From Capillidium heterosporum (lineage: Eukaryota > Entomophthoromycota > Entomophthoromycetes > Entomophthorales > Capillidiaceae): 64,000 nt of DNA. Under the pieces are notes generated by a model. The model ran no database searches. It saw nothing but the letters and a program-made list of their open reading frames with translations, and was not told the DNA's origin. The position numbers and the translations under genes were made by a program. Below, piece by piece: positions 44,000 to 58,395 of the stretch. The stretch spans positions 434,001 through 498,000 of the forward strand of contig WBMQ01000011.1 of the NCBI GenBank assembly GCA_016630905.1, read 5' to 3'. Positions within the stretch are counted from its first letter, which is position 1. Each line of letters opens with the position of its first letter.

Positions 44000-46949
44000 A
44001 TGTCATCTGAGCAAACTGAAACCATCCCCCAACAGGACGCCGCCGTCGAGGAGACCTTGGCCCCTGAGTCGGCTGCCGTTGAAGAGCAGGCTGTAGAGTC
44101 CGCTGAGGCCGAACCAGCTGCCGAGGCTGCTGTCGAAGCTGCCGCTGCATCTGAAGAAGCCGTCCCCGAAGTCAAAGAAGAAGCCACGGAGGAAGTTCTA
44201 GTCATCGAAGAAGGCTTCGTAACTAAGCGCGGTCCCCGTCCTCTCCGCCTGTGGCAGAAGCGTTATTTCCGCTTCTCGGAGAACCAACAGTCCTACCCCC
44301 TACACCGCCTTCGTTACGTCTACCGCAAAAATGTAAAGAAGGCCCAGTCCCCCATCGAAGAGTTCGAGAAGGCTAATAAGCTGCTGTTCGAAACCATTGC
44401 CACCGCCACCGTCAATGCTTCCTCCGTCCTATCCTACTTCAAAACCAACGACAAGAATGAGGTTCCCCAAGGCTTAATTAACTTGAAGCACGTTACTGCC
44501 GTGGAGCCAGCTCCTAAGATCAAGTCTTTTGCCTTTGTCGTAAAGACTCAGTCGCGCGATTATGTCTTCTCTACCACCTCCCAAAAGCTAACTGATGCAT
44601 GGATTAAAACTTTGTCGGACAAAGTAACTGCTGATATCCCTGATTACACTGAAACTGAGGGTTACAAATACTCCTGGGGTCAACTAGGTACTATTTATCG
44701 TTGTTCTATTTACTAATTATATTTAGTCGGAAGGAAAGGTTTCACCGCTCCTGCTGCCGCCGTCCCTAAGGATGAACCATTCTCTGCTTCGGAAGCCGAG
44801 TTTGAACCCGAAGAAATCGCCAAGGAAGCTTCTGAAGAAGCCGCCCCTGAAGAATCTGCCCAAGAGGCCAACCCTAACGGCACCGTCAAGAGCGAGGCTC
44901 ACCCTGATGCTGCCAACAACCGTAAATCCTTCTACAATGAAGTGATTGATTTCTTCTACCGCAAGAACAGCGACGAGGTCCCTCAAGCCGGCGATGCCGA
45001 AGCCCCCAAGGAGGAGGCCACTGAGGAAGCTACCCGAGAAGTCACTGAGGAAGCTGCTGAAACCGCTGAAGAGCCGGCTGTCGAGGAGGCTAAGCCCGCC
45101 GAGGAGGAAGCCAAAGCTTCCGAATTCTCCGAGGAGATCGCTGAAATGGTAGCTCCCATTTCTTCAGACCCACCTGCTTTGGAACCTGTCCCTGTAACCG
45201 AGGCCGCTGAAACCCCAGCTCCTGCTGCTGAGAACAAGCCTGCTCGCACCAAGACCTTCAAGCTCCCCTTCGAGACCAAGATCTTCTCCAAGCTCTTCAA
45301 CAAGGGTGAACAGAAGGCTGCTGCCGAACAAACTAAAGAAGTTGAAGCCGAACCTGTAGCTGCTACTGAGGAAGCTCCCGCTGAAACTGCCGAAGCTGAG
45401 GCTGTTACTGAAGTTGCCGCCGAAGCCGAAGCTCCAGTTGAAGCTGCTGAAGGTGAAGCCAAGGCTGTTGAAGCCGAGCCTGCCACCGAGGAAGCTCCCA
45501 AGGCTGAAGCTGCTTCTGAGAAACCTGCCCAGGAACACAAGTCGCACTTTTTCTCAAGGATCCTCTCCTTCAACAAGAGCCCCAAGTCTACTCCAGCTGC
45601 TGCTGAACCTAAGGTTGAGGAGATCGCTGAAGAGACCCAGGCTGAGGCTGAAGCTGTAGCCGAGGCTACCGAAGCCCCAGCTGAAGAAGCTGCTCAAGTT
45701 GAAGAGGCCGCTGCTGAGGCCGCCCCCGCTGAGGAATCTAAGGATGAAGCCCCAGCTCCCAAGGAGGAGACCAAGCGTCCTTTCTTAGCTAGATTGCTAT
45801 CTGGTAACCGCAAGAACAAGGCTGACACTCCTGCTGCTGAGCCAGCTGTTGCCGAATCCGAGGCTGTTGAAGCTAAGGCTGAAGAGCCAGGCTGCTGAAA
45901 CTGCCGAAGCTCCAGCTGAGGAAGCCGTCCCAGAGGCCTCCGAAGAGGCTGCCGCCGAACCAGCTGCCGATGAAGTCCTCCCCTTGGCTGTCGAAACCGT
46001 TGAAGAGGTTGCTGTTGAGGAGGCTGCCCCTACTGAGCCTACTCCCGTAGCTGATGAAGTTGTCCCTCTTGCTGATGAAACTGCTGCTGAGCCTGCCAAG
46101 GAAGAAGCTGTCGAGGCCGAGCCCTCTGTCGCTGCCACTGAAGAATCCGCCAAGCCTGAAGAACCCAAGCTTCCTTTCCTCCGCCGCATCCTTTCTGGTG
46201 GTAAGAAGAAGGCCGAGTCTAACCCCGAGACCCCTGCTGAGCCTGAAGTTGCTGCCGAAGAAGCTGCTGCTGTAGTTGAAGCCACTGAAGCCCCAGCTGA
46301 GGAAGCTGCCGCCCCCGTCGAGGAAGCCGAGGCTGCTGACGAAGCTGTTGAAGCTGCTACTGAAGAGGTTGCCGCTGAAACCGCAGCCACCGAGGAGACC
46401 ACCCCCGTACCTGCTCGCCAAGCCTCTTTGCTGTCCAAGATTGGTGGTTACGCTTACTCAGCTGTTGTTCCTGGAGCTGCCCCCATCGCCGAGGAAAGCG
46501 AGGAGGACATCTTGGAACACTACACCGAGCTGGCCAAGGATGCCGCTTTCTCCGGCTTCCTGTACAAGCAGTCCGTCTTGTTGCACTCCAACAACCACCG
46601 CTTTGTCATTTTGAGCAAGGATGGTACTTTCACCTACTACCGCTCGGCCCATGTTGTAAGCGATGGCAAGAAGATCAAGATCGACGACGCTACCACTGTC
46701 TCACCCTCCGGTGACCTCATCATCGTCATCGCTTCTCCCGCTCAGACTTACCACTTCCAAGCTAAGACTAGCGAGGATCGTGATGCTTGGGTCGCCGCCC
46801 TTGCCAACTTCGCCAAGAAGGTTGAGGAGCCAGTTGCTGTAGCTGAAGAAGCTGCCGAGCCTGCCACTGAAGCTGAGGCTGCTGAAGTTCAAGAGGAGGC
46901 CGTAGCTGCCGCTGTGGAGGAGGAGGTGACGAAGCCCACTGAAGCTTAA
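44000..46949 (+). CDS. Large PH-domain protein with acidic Ala/Glu-rich centre
   Basis: Exons 44000-44687 and 44727-46949 (39-nt intron with TACTAATT branch-like site) encode about 969 residues. An acidic N-terminus (1-70) is followed by a PH-like domain (about 73-215: GFVTKRGPRPLRLWQKRYF, FAFVVKTQSRDYVFSTTS, DAWIKTL). A very long A/E-rich centre follows, with four short basic repeats (PFETKIFSKLF, FFSRILSFNK, PFLARLLSGNRKN, PFLRRILSGGKKK). A second PH domain occupies about 830-930 (FSGFLYKQSVLL, HRFVILSKDG, YHFQAKTSEDRDAWVAAL). High GC and strong codon bias suggest abundant expression. The frame must drop one base at GG 45890-45891 to continue; the sequence on both sides is the same repeat type, so this is probably an assembly error. 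A membrane-associated scaffold is inferred from the PH domains. Confidence 0.82.
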
Positions 46950-47898
46950 GTTGAACCAACCTACTAATCGATTTCTTTTTGCACTTACCTATGTGCTACC
47001 TAATCTCGAACTTCACCCTAAACTTCAATCAATGTGGTTCGCTCGCCAATTCTAACCCCTTGTCTACGCCTAATACTTCAACTATCCCGCCTTGTGCACC
47101 CACAATTTTTATATCTTGTCTAATGATCTACTAAACCTATATTTCTTAACTCTTATGCTGTTATTTTTGTACTATTTTCTATTTTAACATAATCTAATAT
47201 GTTTTTATACTTTAATTTTTTATTAACCTAGCTGATATATATTTATTTCCAATATCTTGGCAAAGTATAGGAAATTTGTGCTATAGAAATTAATAGTGGG
47301 ATGGTTTTATTTGGACTTTCAATATCTACTTGGAAAATCTTCCAATAAGATAAAGGAGGTTGCACAGTTTTTTGAAAACGGGCTCAATCTCTCATCTGTT
47401 GGCTTTTAGAAAATTTTGAAATGCTTCAACTTTTAAGCCTATTCGATTGCTAAAGGCTCAGAAATTTCAACTTCTACTTTCGGATTACATATAGGTTTTG
47501 TACTTTTAGATACTGCGAAGCCTAAAAGAAGTACTTTAGTTGACACGTAAAAACTATATTTAGTGAAATGCCAATAAAGGTACGGGAACATCGCTTTGTA
47601 TTTTTACTATTCCTGGGTGAGTGTTCCAGTTTTATTTGGATTTGTATAGGATACTGTACAAACATTGGGTCTTCATTGCAATCTGCAAGCATTAGTAAAT
47701 TGATGGAGATATTAAGTTTTCAGAGCATCAGTAGGCTGGTATACCTGCAATCGATGGGTAAACCACTACCAAGACGAATCTAACTACATTTATCCCATCC
47801 CATTCCAACCAAATAAAATTAAATATACAATATCCATTAAAAAGTATGTAAACCAAAGTTTAAAACTTTAATACCTTCTTTACTTTAAACCAACCACA
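46950..47898. other. Intergenic, nothing recognised
   Basis: AT-rich spacer. A 71-codon frame at 47568-47783 has no family features. Confidence 0.4.
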
Positions 47899-47905
47899 TA
47901 TAAAG
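47899..47905 (+). promoter_or_regulatory. TATA-like element of EI24-like copy 2
   Basis: TATAAAG 26 bp upstream of the ATG at 47925. It is close to the start, so a very short leader is implied if it is used. Confidence 0.3.
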
Positions 47906-47924
47906 TTCATCACCCAATATAAAT

Positions 47925-48767
47925 ATGCTACCGAAACTACGTATCTTACCCTACCCCATCCAAGGCATCTTCTACTTCATAACCCATCCCATCTTCCTCA
48001 AAAAATGTATGCAAGGTCTTATCTTAATGGTATGTTTAACGCTACTAGCCCTGCTCTTCTTCTCCTTACTGATATCTCCCTTTGCCGACTTCTTAACCAA
48101 ACAAAGTCTACCTTACTGGATAGCATTACCCGTCTCTATTTTATTCCTCCTTATCAAATCCTCAATAACCACAATAATCTTAACCTTGATCATATTACCT
48201 ATACTTATGGATAAGGTATTTGATCACACACTGAAGTTGAAGGGATACAAGGCGAAGATAGTTGATAGACCAGTTGAGAACAATGGAAAACGCATGGTAG
48301 TTGGCGGTCTAACTTTTGTTTCGGTACTAATACTAATAATGGTGGCGACTTCCCCTCTAAACTTAGTACCAGTTATAGGACCCATAATCTACTGTCTGAT
48401 AAATGGATTTATGCGTGCTTGGGGGTATCGATTGAGTGACCTGATGCCTTATCGAGGTATGGATTTCAATCAAACTAGAAGATTTGTATCTGTCAAAAAG
48501 TGGGAGTTTTTAAAGTTTGGTGTGTTGGCTTTTGGGTTAGAGTTAGTACCGATAGGTAGTTTCTTCTTCATGTTTACCAATACAGTTGCAGCTGCATTAT
48601 GGGCGGTAGACGATTATGAAAAGTATACGAGGGATATGAACTATAGCCTGGAGGCCAGGTTATATGATCCTAACGGGTTGGATATCAATCGACCAATACG
48701 AAGCTTTGAGTTTGAGGAGAATGATCTGGATATCGCACCGTTGGAGAAGGTAGTGATTCGAAGGTAG
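47925..48767 (+). CDS. EI24/Rrt8-type multi-pass membrane protein, copy 2
   Basis: Paralogue of 41399-42229, 280 residues, intronless. It shares the entry motif YPIQGIFYFITHPIFLKK, the segment LLISPFADFLTK, the loop YKAKIVDRPVENNGKRM (copy 1: YKEAILDRPAPNMGWKM), YRLSDLMPYRGM and the tail YDPNGLDINRPI. Hydrophobic spans lie at about 28-55, 60-95, 125-165 and 195-230. The first ~12 and last ~15 residues differ most. The gene keeps orientation and organisation relative to copy 1, consistent with a segmental duplication followed by insertion or retention of the PH-domain gene between them. As with copy 1, the link to spore wall or lipid droplets is only by family. Confidence 0.78.
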   Translation: MLPKLRILPYPIQGIFYFITHPIFLKKCMQGLILMVCLTLLALLFFSLLISPFADFLTKQSLPYWIALPVSILFLLIKSSITTIILTLIILPILMDKVFDHTLKLKGYKAKIVDRPVENNGKRMVVGGLTFVSVLILIMVATSPLNLVPVIGPIIYCLINGFMRAWGYRLSDLMPYRGMDFNQTRRFVSVKKWEFLKFGVLAFGLELVPIGSFFFMFTNTVAAALWAVDDYEKYTRDMNYSLEARLYDPNGLDINRPIRSFEFEENDLDIAPLEKVVIRR

Positions 48768-50317
48768 TTAGAATGTATTTCAGGCGCTAATTTAATTTTC
48801 TAACCTATATAAGCTGTAATAGTGATGTATAGTATTGAAATACTCATAACAAAATTCATATGTTCTATTCCATTTGTACTACCATTTATAAGTGTTGGAG
48901 TAACTAAGTTAGGGTAGCTCCATCGTAGTTCTATTATTGGAATTATTTATTGAGAACGTTAATAAAAATAAGATATACAAAACTTTACAGTATCGATATA
49001 TATTGTTTTTATAATTTAAGGCTTCTTTATTGTATGCTTCCGAAAGAATGCAAAGGGATCGAATCAATATTCCCATAAAGGGAAGGTAGTTGAGGGCATC
49101 GTCTCTAAGTCCTAAAATTGATCTACTGAACTACAAATTCCAACAGTCCTATGTGATGGATGCTATATCAAAGCTGGTAAAATTGATTATATATCCAAGT
49201 TATTTTATAAAAATGCACAGCAGTAAGGCTAAAGCGTCTATTTCGCCATCATTTGTCATCCACCTGTAGAATTTAGGTCTAAAGGCCTATTTGATTGGAT
49301 TTTGACAATCGATGACATCGTAAGATTGAGTAGATTTTATATTCAAATTTTCAAGGGAGGATATCAATTCGAAAACCCAGCCGAATTTACTAGTCTTCAT
49401 CTATCTTTACTCATATTTACTTTTAAAAAAGAAACTAGTACTCATTCTGGATACTATACATTTAGTTTAAACATAGCCTTTCAGTGAACTGAATAATTTT
49501 TAGCAGCTTTACTTGTCACTACAATATATGGGCACATTTACTCGATTTTTCAATCGATTTGACTTTGACAATTGTATCCAGGATCTTATTACTGCTAATT
49601 CCGCCTAGTTATATAATATTTTTTCGTTCTAGAGTACCTATTTTCTTCAAAGTGATTGGTTGTTTTGATTACATCTATACATATATAGGCTTTTAAGCTT
49701 TTCCAACGTCCCAACTCTACAAATAATGGATCAACAAAAAGATGGCGTATATAGTTCACCTCAGCTGAACATTGTAAGTTTTGATCGCTTTGTACCTGAT
49801 CTAGTACATTTGTTCTTTTTAATCAATCTAAACCCAAGATTAAAAGATATACCATATAAACCCTTTAACGATTTTTCAATTAGAAAACAGGTAATTGAAT
49901 CCATCCATGTGTTTTAGACAATAGAGAAAAAAGCTCTTTATACCACGTTTCTTTAAAATAGATATACATTCCTTTATATGAAAGTCACATTTACATTAAG
50001 CTACCAGTTGCTTATCAACCTTGGAACTATATAAGAACCACATTACTGCTTTTTCACTTTGAAACTATAATGGCAAAATGATTGTCGTACCTGGCCGCCC
50101 CTTCAAATTTCAAAGACAATAGGTTTACAACCAACCAAAATTTGTATAAACTATCTAAACAATTGGACTAAGAAAAAATATTAAATATCCCACACAACTT
50201 ATCGAATGTACATATATCCCTTACCTGTTAGGAATTAAATTTGATAAAAACGTATATATATGTATGTTGATATATGTGTTTTAGCAATTAAAATCCAATT
50301 GCAATTACCATTCAAAT
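48768..50317. other. 1.5-kb intergenic region with one possible gene start
   Basis: Mostly AT-rich and stop-dense. At 49680-49775 a TATATATA element is followed by a C/A-rich leader, then ATG 49726 and 16 codons (MDQQKDGVYSSPQLNI) with a perfect donor GTAAGT. I could not find convincing downstream exons, so this is noted only as a possible relic or a chance start. Confidence 0.3.
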
Positions 50318-51487
50318 ATGTCCAGTGAAGGCATCTCTCAATTTGAATCACATATAGTCCTTGAATTTGACTTCTGGATCCCCATCCTATCCATCATCAG
50401 CGCTTTTCTAGTATTTCTAGTAGTGTTAGTTGCCCGTCTACTCAAATTACCTTCATCCCGCCGTCTCAGCTTCAAACTTTCATTGTGGGTAGCTTTATCT
50501 GACATCCTCTACGGTTTAGCCTTCCTCCTTCCCTACTACTTTGCCAACTATAGTGACGACGAATTTTATACTTTATTTGCGCACCCAGTCATCAAAATAA
50601 TCAACATCATGTTACCGGTATTTGGCAGCCTGTGGTACATATTTTTAACTTCAGCAATGTCGGCCAACTTGTACTTTTCATTTGTCAATATTAAATCAAA
50701 ACTCAGTGGAAGGTTTACTGAATGGAACATCGTCCTTTCTACTTTGATACTCGCCTTGGTTATTGTAGTTCCTTCGTCATCAGTTGCTATGGTATACGAT
50801 AAATCTTCAATCGTTTACTTTTCTGAAGATCCTTCAGTCAGGGTACTTTTGGCTTGGTTGCAGGTGGACCTGTGGATTACGGCATGTATCATCTTCAGTT
50901 CAATCGTCATTTTTCTGGTAGTACGTACGTTACGTTACCATAAGTTTACTATCGCCCATCTGATCAATGACCCCGAAAGTCAAATTGTTGTCAAACCTAG
51001 TAATCCTGAGAGCCAATCCAGTGTATTTACTTCCTCTAGCCTACCTAACAATGATAGCAACAAGCAGCCTCAGCAATTGACCATCACCAATAACCTCAAG
51101 CTGCGTCAGAGGTTAAATTTAGTTGCCATTCGCGTATCGGGGTACCCACTAGTACCCATAATTACCTTACCCGTGTTTATAATTATCAACAGTTACATCT
51201 CTTATACTAACAACCGTAATAGCTTTTGGCTACGCCTCTTCTACGATCTACCTCCCAATTTGGCTGGATTTTTGAATGCCATAGTCTTCTGCTTCGATCC
51301 CGCTTTACCCGACATTTACATACAGTTGAAGGAGAAGCTGGGTTGCAATAACGATGTTAGCCTTTTTTTTACGGCTACTGGGACTACTTGTAATGAATCT
51401 AATGGCTCCAGTGGATACAATAGCTCCAGCTCCGGTAGTAAGAAACGCACGGCTATTGATCTTACCGATATGGAGATGGGCATGTAG
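50318..51487 (+). CDS. Seven-transmembrane receptor (fungal GPCR, cAMP-receptor/Git3-like)
   Basis: Plasma-membrane receptor of 389 residues, intronless. Seven hydrophobic spans can be placed at about 16-41, 53-75, 90-115, 140-160, 178-206, 270-292 and 303-325. The first intracellular loop (RLLKLPSSRRLSFKLSLWV, then LSDILYGLAFLLPYYF) is typical of the Git3/cAR-like fungal receptors. The long third intracellular loop (about 215-260) is Ser/Asn/Gln-rich, and the cytoplasmic tail ends in a Ser-Gly-rich stretch with many potential phosphorylation sites. The motif order supports a G-protein-coupled receptor. The ligand is unknown: nutrient sensing is known for Git3, but this is only a family-level inference. 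Family expansions of such receptors occur in early-diverging fungi. Confidence 0.8.
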   Translation: MSSEGISQFESHIVLEFDFWIPILSIISAFLVFLVVLVARLLKLPSSRRLSFKLSLWVALSDILYGLAFLLPYYFANYSDDEFYTLFAHPVIKIINIMLPVFGSLWYIFLTSAMSANLYFSFVNIKSKLSGRFTEWNIVLSTLILALVIVVPSSSVAMVYDKSSIVYFSEDPSVRVLLAWLQVDLWITACIIFSSIVIFLVVRTLRYHKFTIAHLINDPESQIVVKPSNPESQSSVFTSSSLPNNDSNKQPQQLTITNNLKLRQRLNLVAIRVSGYPLVPIITLPVFIIINSYISYTNNRNSFWLRLFYDLPPNLAGFLNAIVFCFDPALPDIYIQLKEKLGCNNDVSLFFTATGTTCNESNGSSGYNSSSSGSKKRTAIDLTDMEMGM

Positions 51488-54546
<3,059 letters not shown>

Positions 54547-55393
54547 GCTTTACCTTTTTTATCAAATTTATGGTATGCATCCTTGATTAAAATTTATTGT
54601 TTATATATTGATATCTTTGTTTAGGAGCCTTTTGTTTTTTGAGTTTTATATTTGACTATACCTGATGATATATATTAGAATCCTTTATATTTCGATATCA
54701 CAGTATAATTTAAAGTTAGACATGTGTAATGTATGCTCCCATACCTAATTTGTTTCTACATCGTATAGCTATCCAGATGCTTCACCACCTTTCCTCAGCT
54801 ACTCCCAATAGAGTTCAACAGTAGACACTGCCTTCAACAGCTATTTTCAAAGGCATATCTACTCAAACTATTATTATCTTTCTGATATTAACTGGTAAGA
54901 CAACTTTACTTTATTTCAAATACCAGTGCTTATACTAAAATCATCAACTCGAAATCAGACTTGACACTAGGGACCTTCTGTTACAGGTGGTTTATCATGA
55001 ACTTCTACCTCAAGTTTCTACGTCGATAAACTACTATAAAGCCTACTGTAACTGAAAATTAGAGTTTGATAGCTGTATACTGCAGTAGTAAACGATATTG
55101 TAACACTGAGTCCATTGAATTACCATCTTTTTCCCAGCTCCTTAGAAGAGGCATGTATTCTAATGACGGGCAAAGTAGCAGCAAACTTGGTAATACTATA
55201 ATGCAAAAAGCACTTTATAAGTATACCAATTAACGCTCTATACTACTTCAAATACTCAAGTTTAATTTGTTTGAATACTATTATATGAAACCCTACAGGG
55301 TTACTCAACCATGCGATTCAATAAAGAATTGTAAAGATTGAAGTTCTTTTCAATATACTGTGTCAACACATCCTGTAAAGCGACTTAGAAAAA
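54547..55393. other. Intergenic, nothing recognised
   Basis: AT-rich spacer between PGI1 and the zinc-finger gene, stop-dense in all frames. Confidence 0.4.
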
Positions 55394-57828
55394 ATGGACT
55401 TTGTTAATCGACCTAATCAGCGCTATAGAGCACCACCACAAATCAATGCAAGCTATGGGACGTCATTGCCTCCAAACCAAGCAACCAATAACTTTATACC
55501 GAATGCAGCCATAGATGAGGCTACTAGGCAGCTCTTTGAATTCATGCAAAATGGGCATTTGCAGTCCACCAAGTAAGCCTTGCAAACTTGGTTACATTTC
55601 TAACACTTTATTCTTCAAGTAATTCGGATACTAACTCACACTTTGAAGCCAATACGCAACTTAGGACAAGCAATTTAAACCCACTCGACGTTGCACAGGG
55701 AAATCCCTCAGTAGATAGCAATTTGGCTCCATCGAAATCTAATGCAAATGATCAAAATAAAGCGGGTCAGTTTGTGTGCCAGTTTCCCTCATGTGGTAAA
55801 GTGTACGGTCATGCTTGTAGTATGAGGAGGCATGCAGAATCTCACAACCCTGTTAGAGCAAAAGAGTTCGAGTGCTCACAATGTGGGAGTGCTTTCTATC
55901 GGAAGGACCATCTACAGAACCATCACAAAATTTGCACTGGGCAAAGGGTTACAAAACCAAGAAATTTTAAATGCCCGATATGCTTGAAAGGCTTTACCGC
56001 CAATAGGGGCAAAAGAAAGCATTTGAAAGATGTGCATAAGCTTAATCCTGACATATATAACGATGAAACACAAAATCAAACAGCAGATATGAGCTACCCA
56101 CCTTCAAGTGTCTCTAGTTACGATGATACTGAGCTTTTCTATAAACCTGTACAACCATGCTCTTCAAAAGCTAGCAAGTAAGCCTTATATATTTTACTAG
56201 TTTCTAATTTTAGCTTTATCCGAGTAGCTTGAATTTGAATTCTCAAGGCTATGAGCAACAACCATGGGCCAGCGATCTAACGCAACCTTATACGACCCAG
56301 GGAAGTATCTTTTTAGATGGAAATTCAGCTTCTTTGAACTCTAGCCTACACGCTCAACAGGAACTGTTGCCGTATATGTGTACGTTTCCCTCATGTGGTA
56401 AAAGGTACAGCCATGCTTGTAGTATGAGGAGGCATGCTGAGTCCCATAATCTGGATAGAGTAAGAGAATTCGAGTGTTTGCAATGTGGGAGTGCTTTTTT
56501 CCGGAAGGATCATTTAGACAACCATCATAAAATCTGTACAGGGCAAAGAGACACGAGACAAAGAGATTTCATATGCCCTATATGTTCGAAAGCTTTTCTC
56601 GATAATAAGGGTAGAAGAAACCACTTGATCGACATTCACAAGAAAAAACGGGGTGATTTTACGGCCGAAGCACAGAGTTTAACAGTCGCCATTAGTAAAA
56701 CGTTACCACACTTGGTTGGTTCTCGTGCAGATAAGCTGCTTCAAAGATCCCTACGGAAACGTCTTCAAAAATATATAAAGTAAGCTCTATAAGCCACATT
56801 CAATTTTTCTAACTTTCTTATGTTTTAAGGGATTCTCTGCCAGATGGAACTTCAGCTCCACCAAGGTCAAATATACTCGTTATAAGGGAAGGATCACTAT
56901 ATAAATGCCAGTTTCCTTCATGCACCAAGTCGTTTAAGCATGCCCGCAGCATAAGGGAACACCTAGTTACCCACGACCCAGAACGATTCAAATGTCCGAA
57001 ATGTGTGATGGGTTTCAGACTGAGAGGCGAATGCAACCGTCATCAAAAGACCTGCAACCCATCCAAGGTAGCTTACCCAAGGAAGCATGCATGTCCTATT
57101 TGTAAGAAGGTTTTTACCCGCTCGACACATATAAAAAGACATCTGAGAAATATACACAAGGTAGACCCAAACAATTTGAACGCCGAAATTCTAAGTTTGG
57201 TTGTGGATAGAAGTAGGTCGGCACCAAATCAAGTTGGTAACGACGTAGATGAACAACCCCCTAAGCCTACTCGAGGCCGTCCTCGAAAGAATTTGACTAT
57301 GGATACAGGCGGATCAGCATCAAGTAAAGTCGACAACGATGGAGATGGACAGCTCCCTAAATCGAAGCGAGGCTGTCCTTGGAAAGATGCCACGTAAGTC
57401 TTAAAAAGCTTCATCATACATTCTTAATCACATTCATTTTTAGTAGCTCAAGTATTGACTCAAATCCGAGGGTTCGTAAGCGACTTACAACCGCTAGCAA
57501 GGAGAAATCCAACAGTACTCGGAAAGGCTCTTCATCAACTGGAAAATCAACTTTACCAAAGCCCACCTCACGTCCTAAAAACTCAGCTCCATTGAAACCC
57601 AAGCAGCTCACCCTAGAGGAGTTAGCGTTGTACAAGTACAAATGTTCATTTCCTTTGTGCGCCAAGGCGTACAAATTTGAATCTCTCCTCAAAATGCACT
57701 ATGACACTCACGATCCAGAAAGAATACGGAAGTTTGTATGTTTGGAGTGTTCGAAATCCTACTACTACCAGACCGATTTAAACAGACATCTAAAGAATGC
57801 CTTACACGGACGCTCTGAAACTAGATAG
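55394..57828 (+). CDS. C2H2 zinc-finger protein with about 11 fingers (5 exons)
   Basis: Probable nucleic-acid-binding protein of 745 residues. Exons: 55394-55572, 55620-56177, 56228-56779, 56830-57393, 57444-57828. All four introns are 47-50 nt and in the same phase (2), with near-identical donors (AA|GTAAGC in three). Exons 2 and 3 each encode three fingers that are close copies: C-x4-C-x12-H-x3-H (SCGKVYGHACSMRRH), FECSQCGSAFYRKDHLQNHH and FKCPICLKGFT versus FICPICSKAFL. Exon 4 has three more diverged fingers plus two basic RGRPRK-type (AT-hook-like) motifs; exon 5 has two. The CxxxxC first fingers resemble TFIIIA-type proteins, but a direct TFIIIA assignment is not secure. The 3' splice of intron 2 may be 3 nt earlier. 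Not in an operon; no neighbour relation. Confidence 0.85.
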
Positions 57829-58395
57829 CTTCACATGCTTGATACATTGGAACGTTTTTACTAGTCTATGTAACTCAAGTAAGCGTTTAAGTGGAATATA
57901 TGACATTAGCCCCAATAGCTTAAATATTGAAACAATAAACCCTGTCTCTGATGATATATAAAAATATATTTACGAACTTACATAACATTGTTTACATATG
58001 TCAAGTAAATCCTATATATTTCCCCTTATAATTCAATATAAACTCATCCGAAATATTCTTTACAGCTTGTACTCGGCCATCCCATATTATCTAACGATAC
58101 CTAGGAAAACTCCTCATCATATAAAGATTTATCTCCATCAAGTTTCAATCAACATACTAACTCGTTCCAGTATCGTACAATCTAAACTCTTATCTCACAT
58201 ACACTTAAATACTAATATATCTACTTTTCTCTTTATCAACAAATTTATATAACATCCGAACAAAACAATATCCTTATGTCTACTTTTCCTCCATTTCAAC
58301 TACAAGCTACTTGTTGCTATATAAATATATTAAACCTTAGTTACCTTCGAAAGTGTTTATATTTCTTGACTTAGTTTGTAATAAATAGTTAGTGC
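57829..58395. other. Intergenic, nothing recognised
   Basis: AT-rich 3' flank of the zinc-finger gene. An 84-codon frame at 57998-58252 has no features. Confidence 0.4.

Noticed and set aside
6773-45891. Programmed +1 ribosomal frameshifting as a genetic feature of this organism
   Set aside because: The sites share only short homopolymer runs and have no common slippery codon, stop codon or downstream structure, and one falls at an exon border. Assembly error is simpler.
44983-46438. Long minus-strand open frames (200-213 codons) rich in Ser, Ala and Gly under the PH-domain gene
   Set aside because: They mirror the GCC/GAG-rich codons of the A/E-rich linker; low-complexity shadows.
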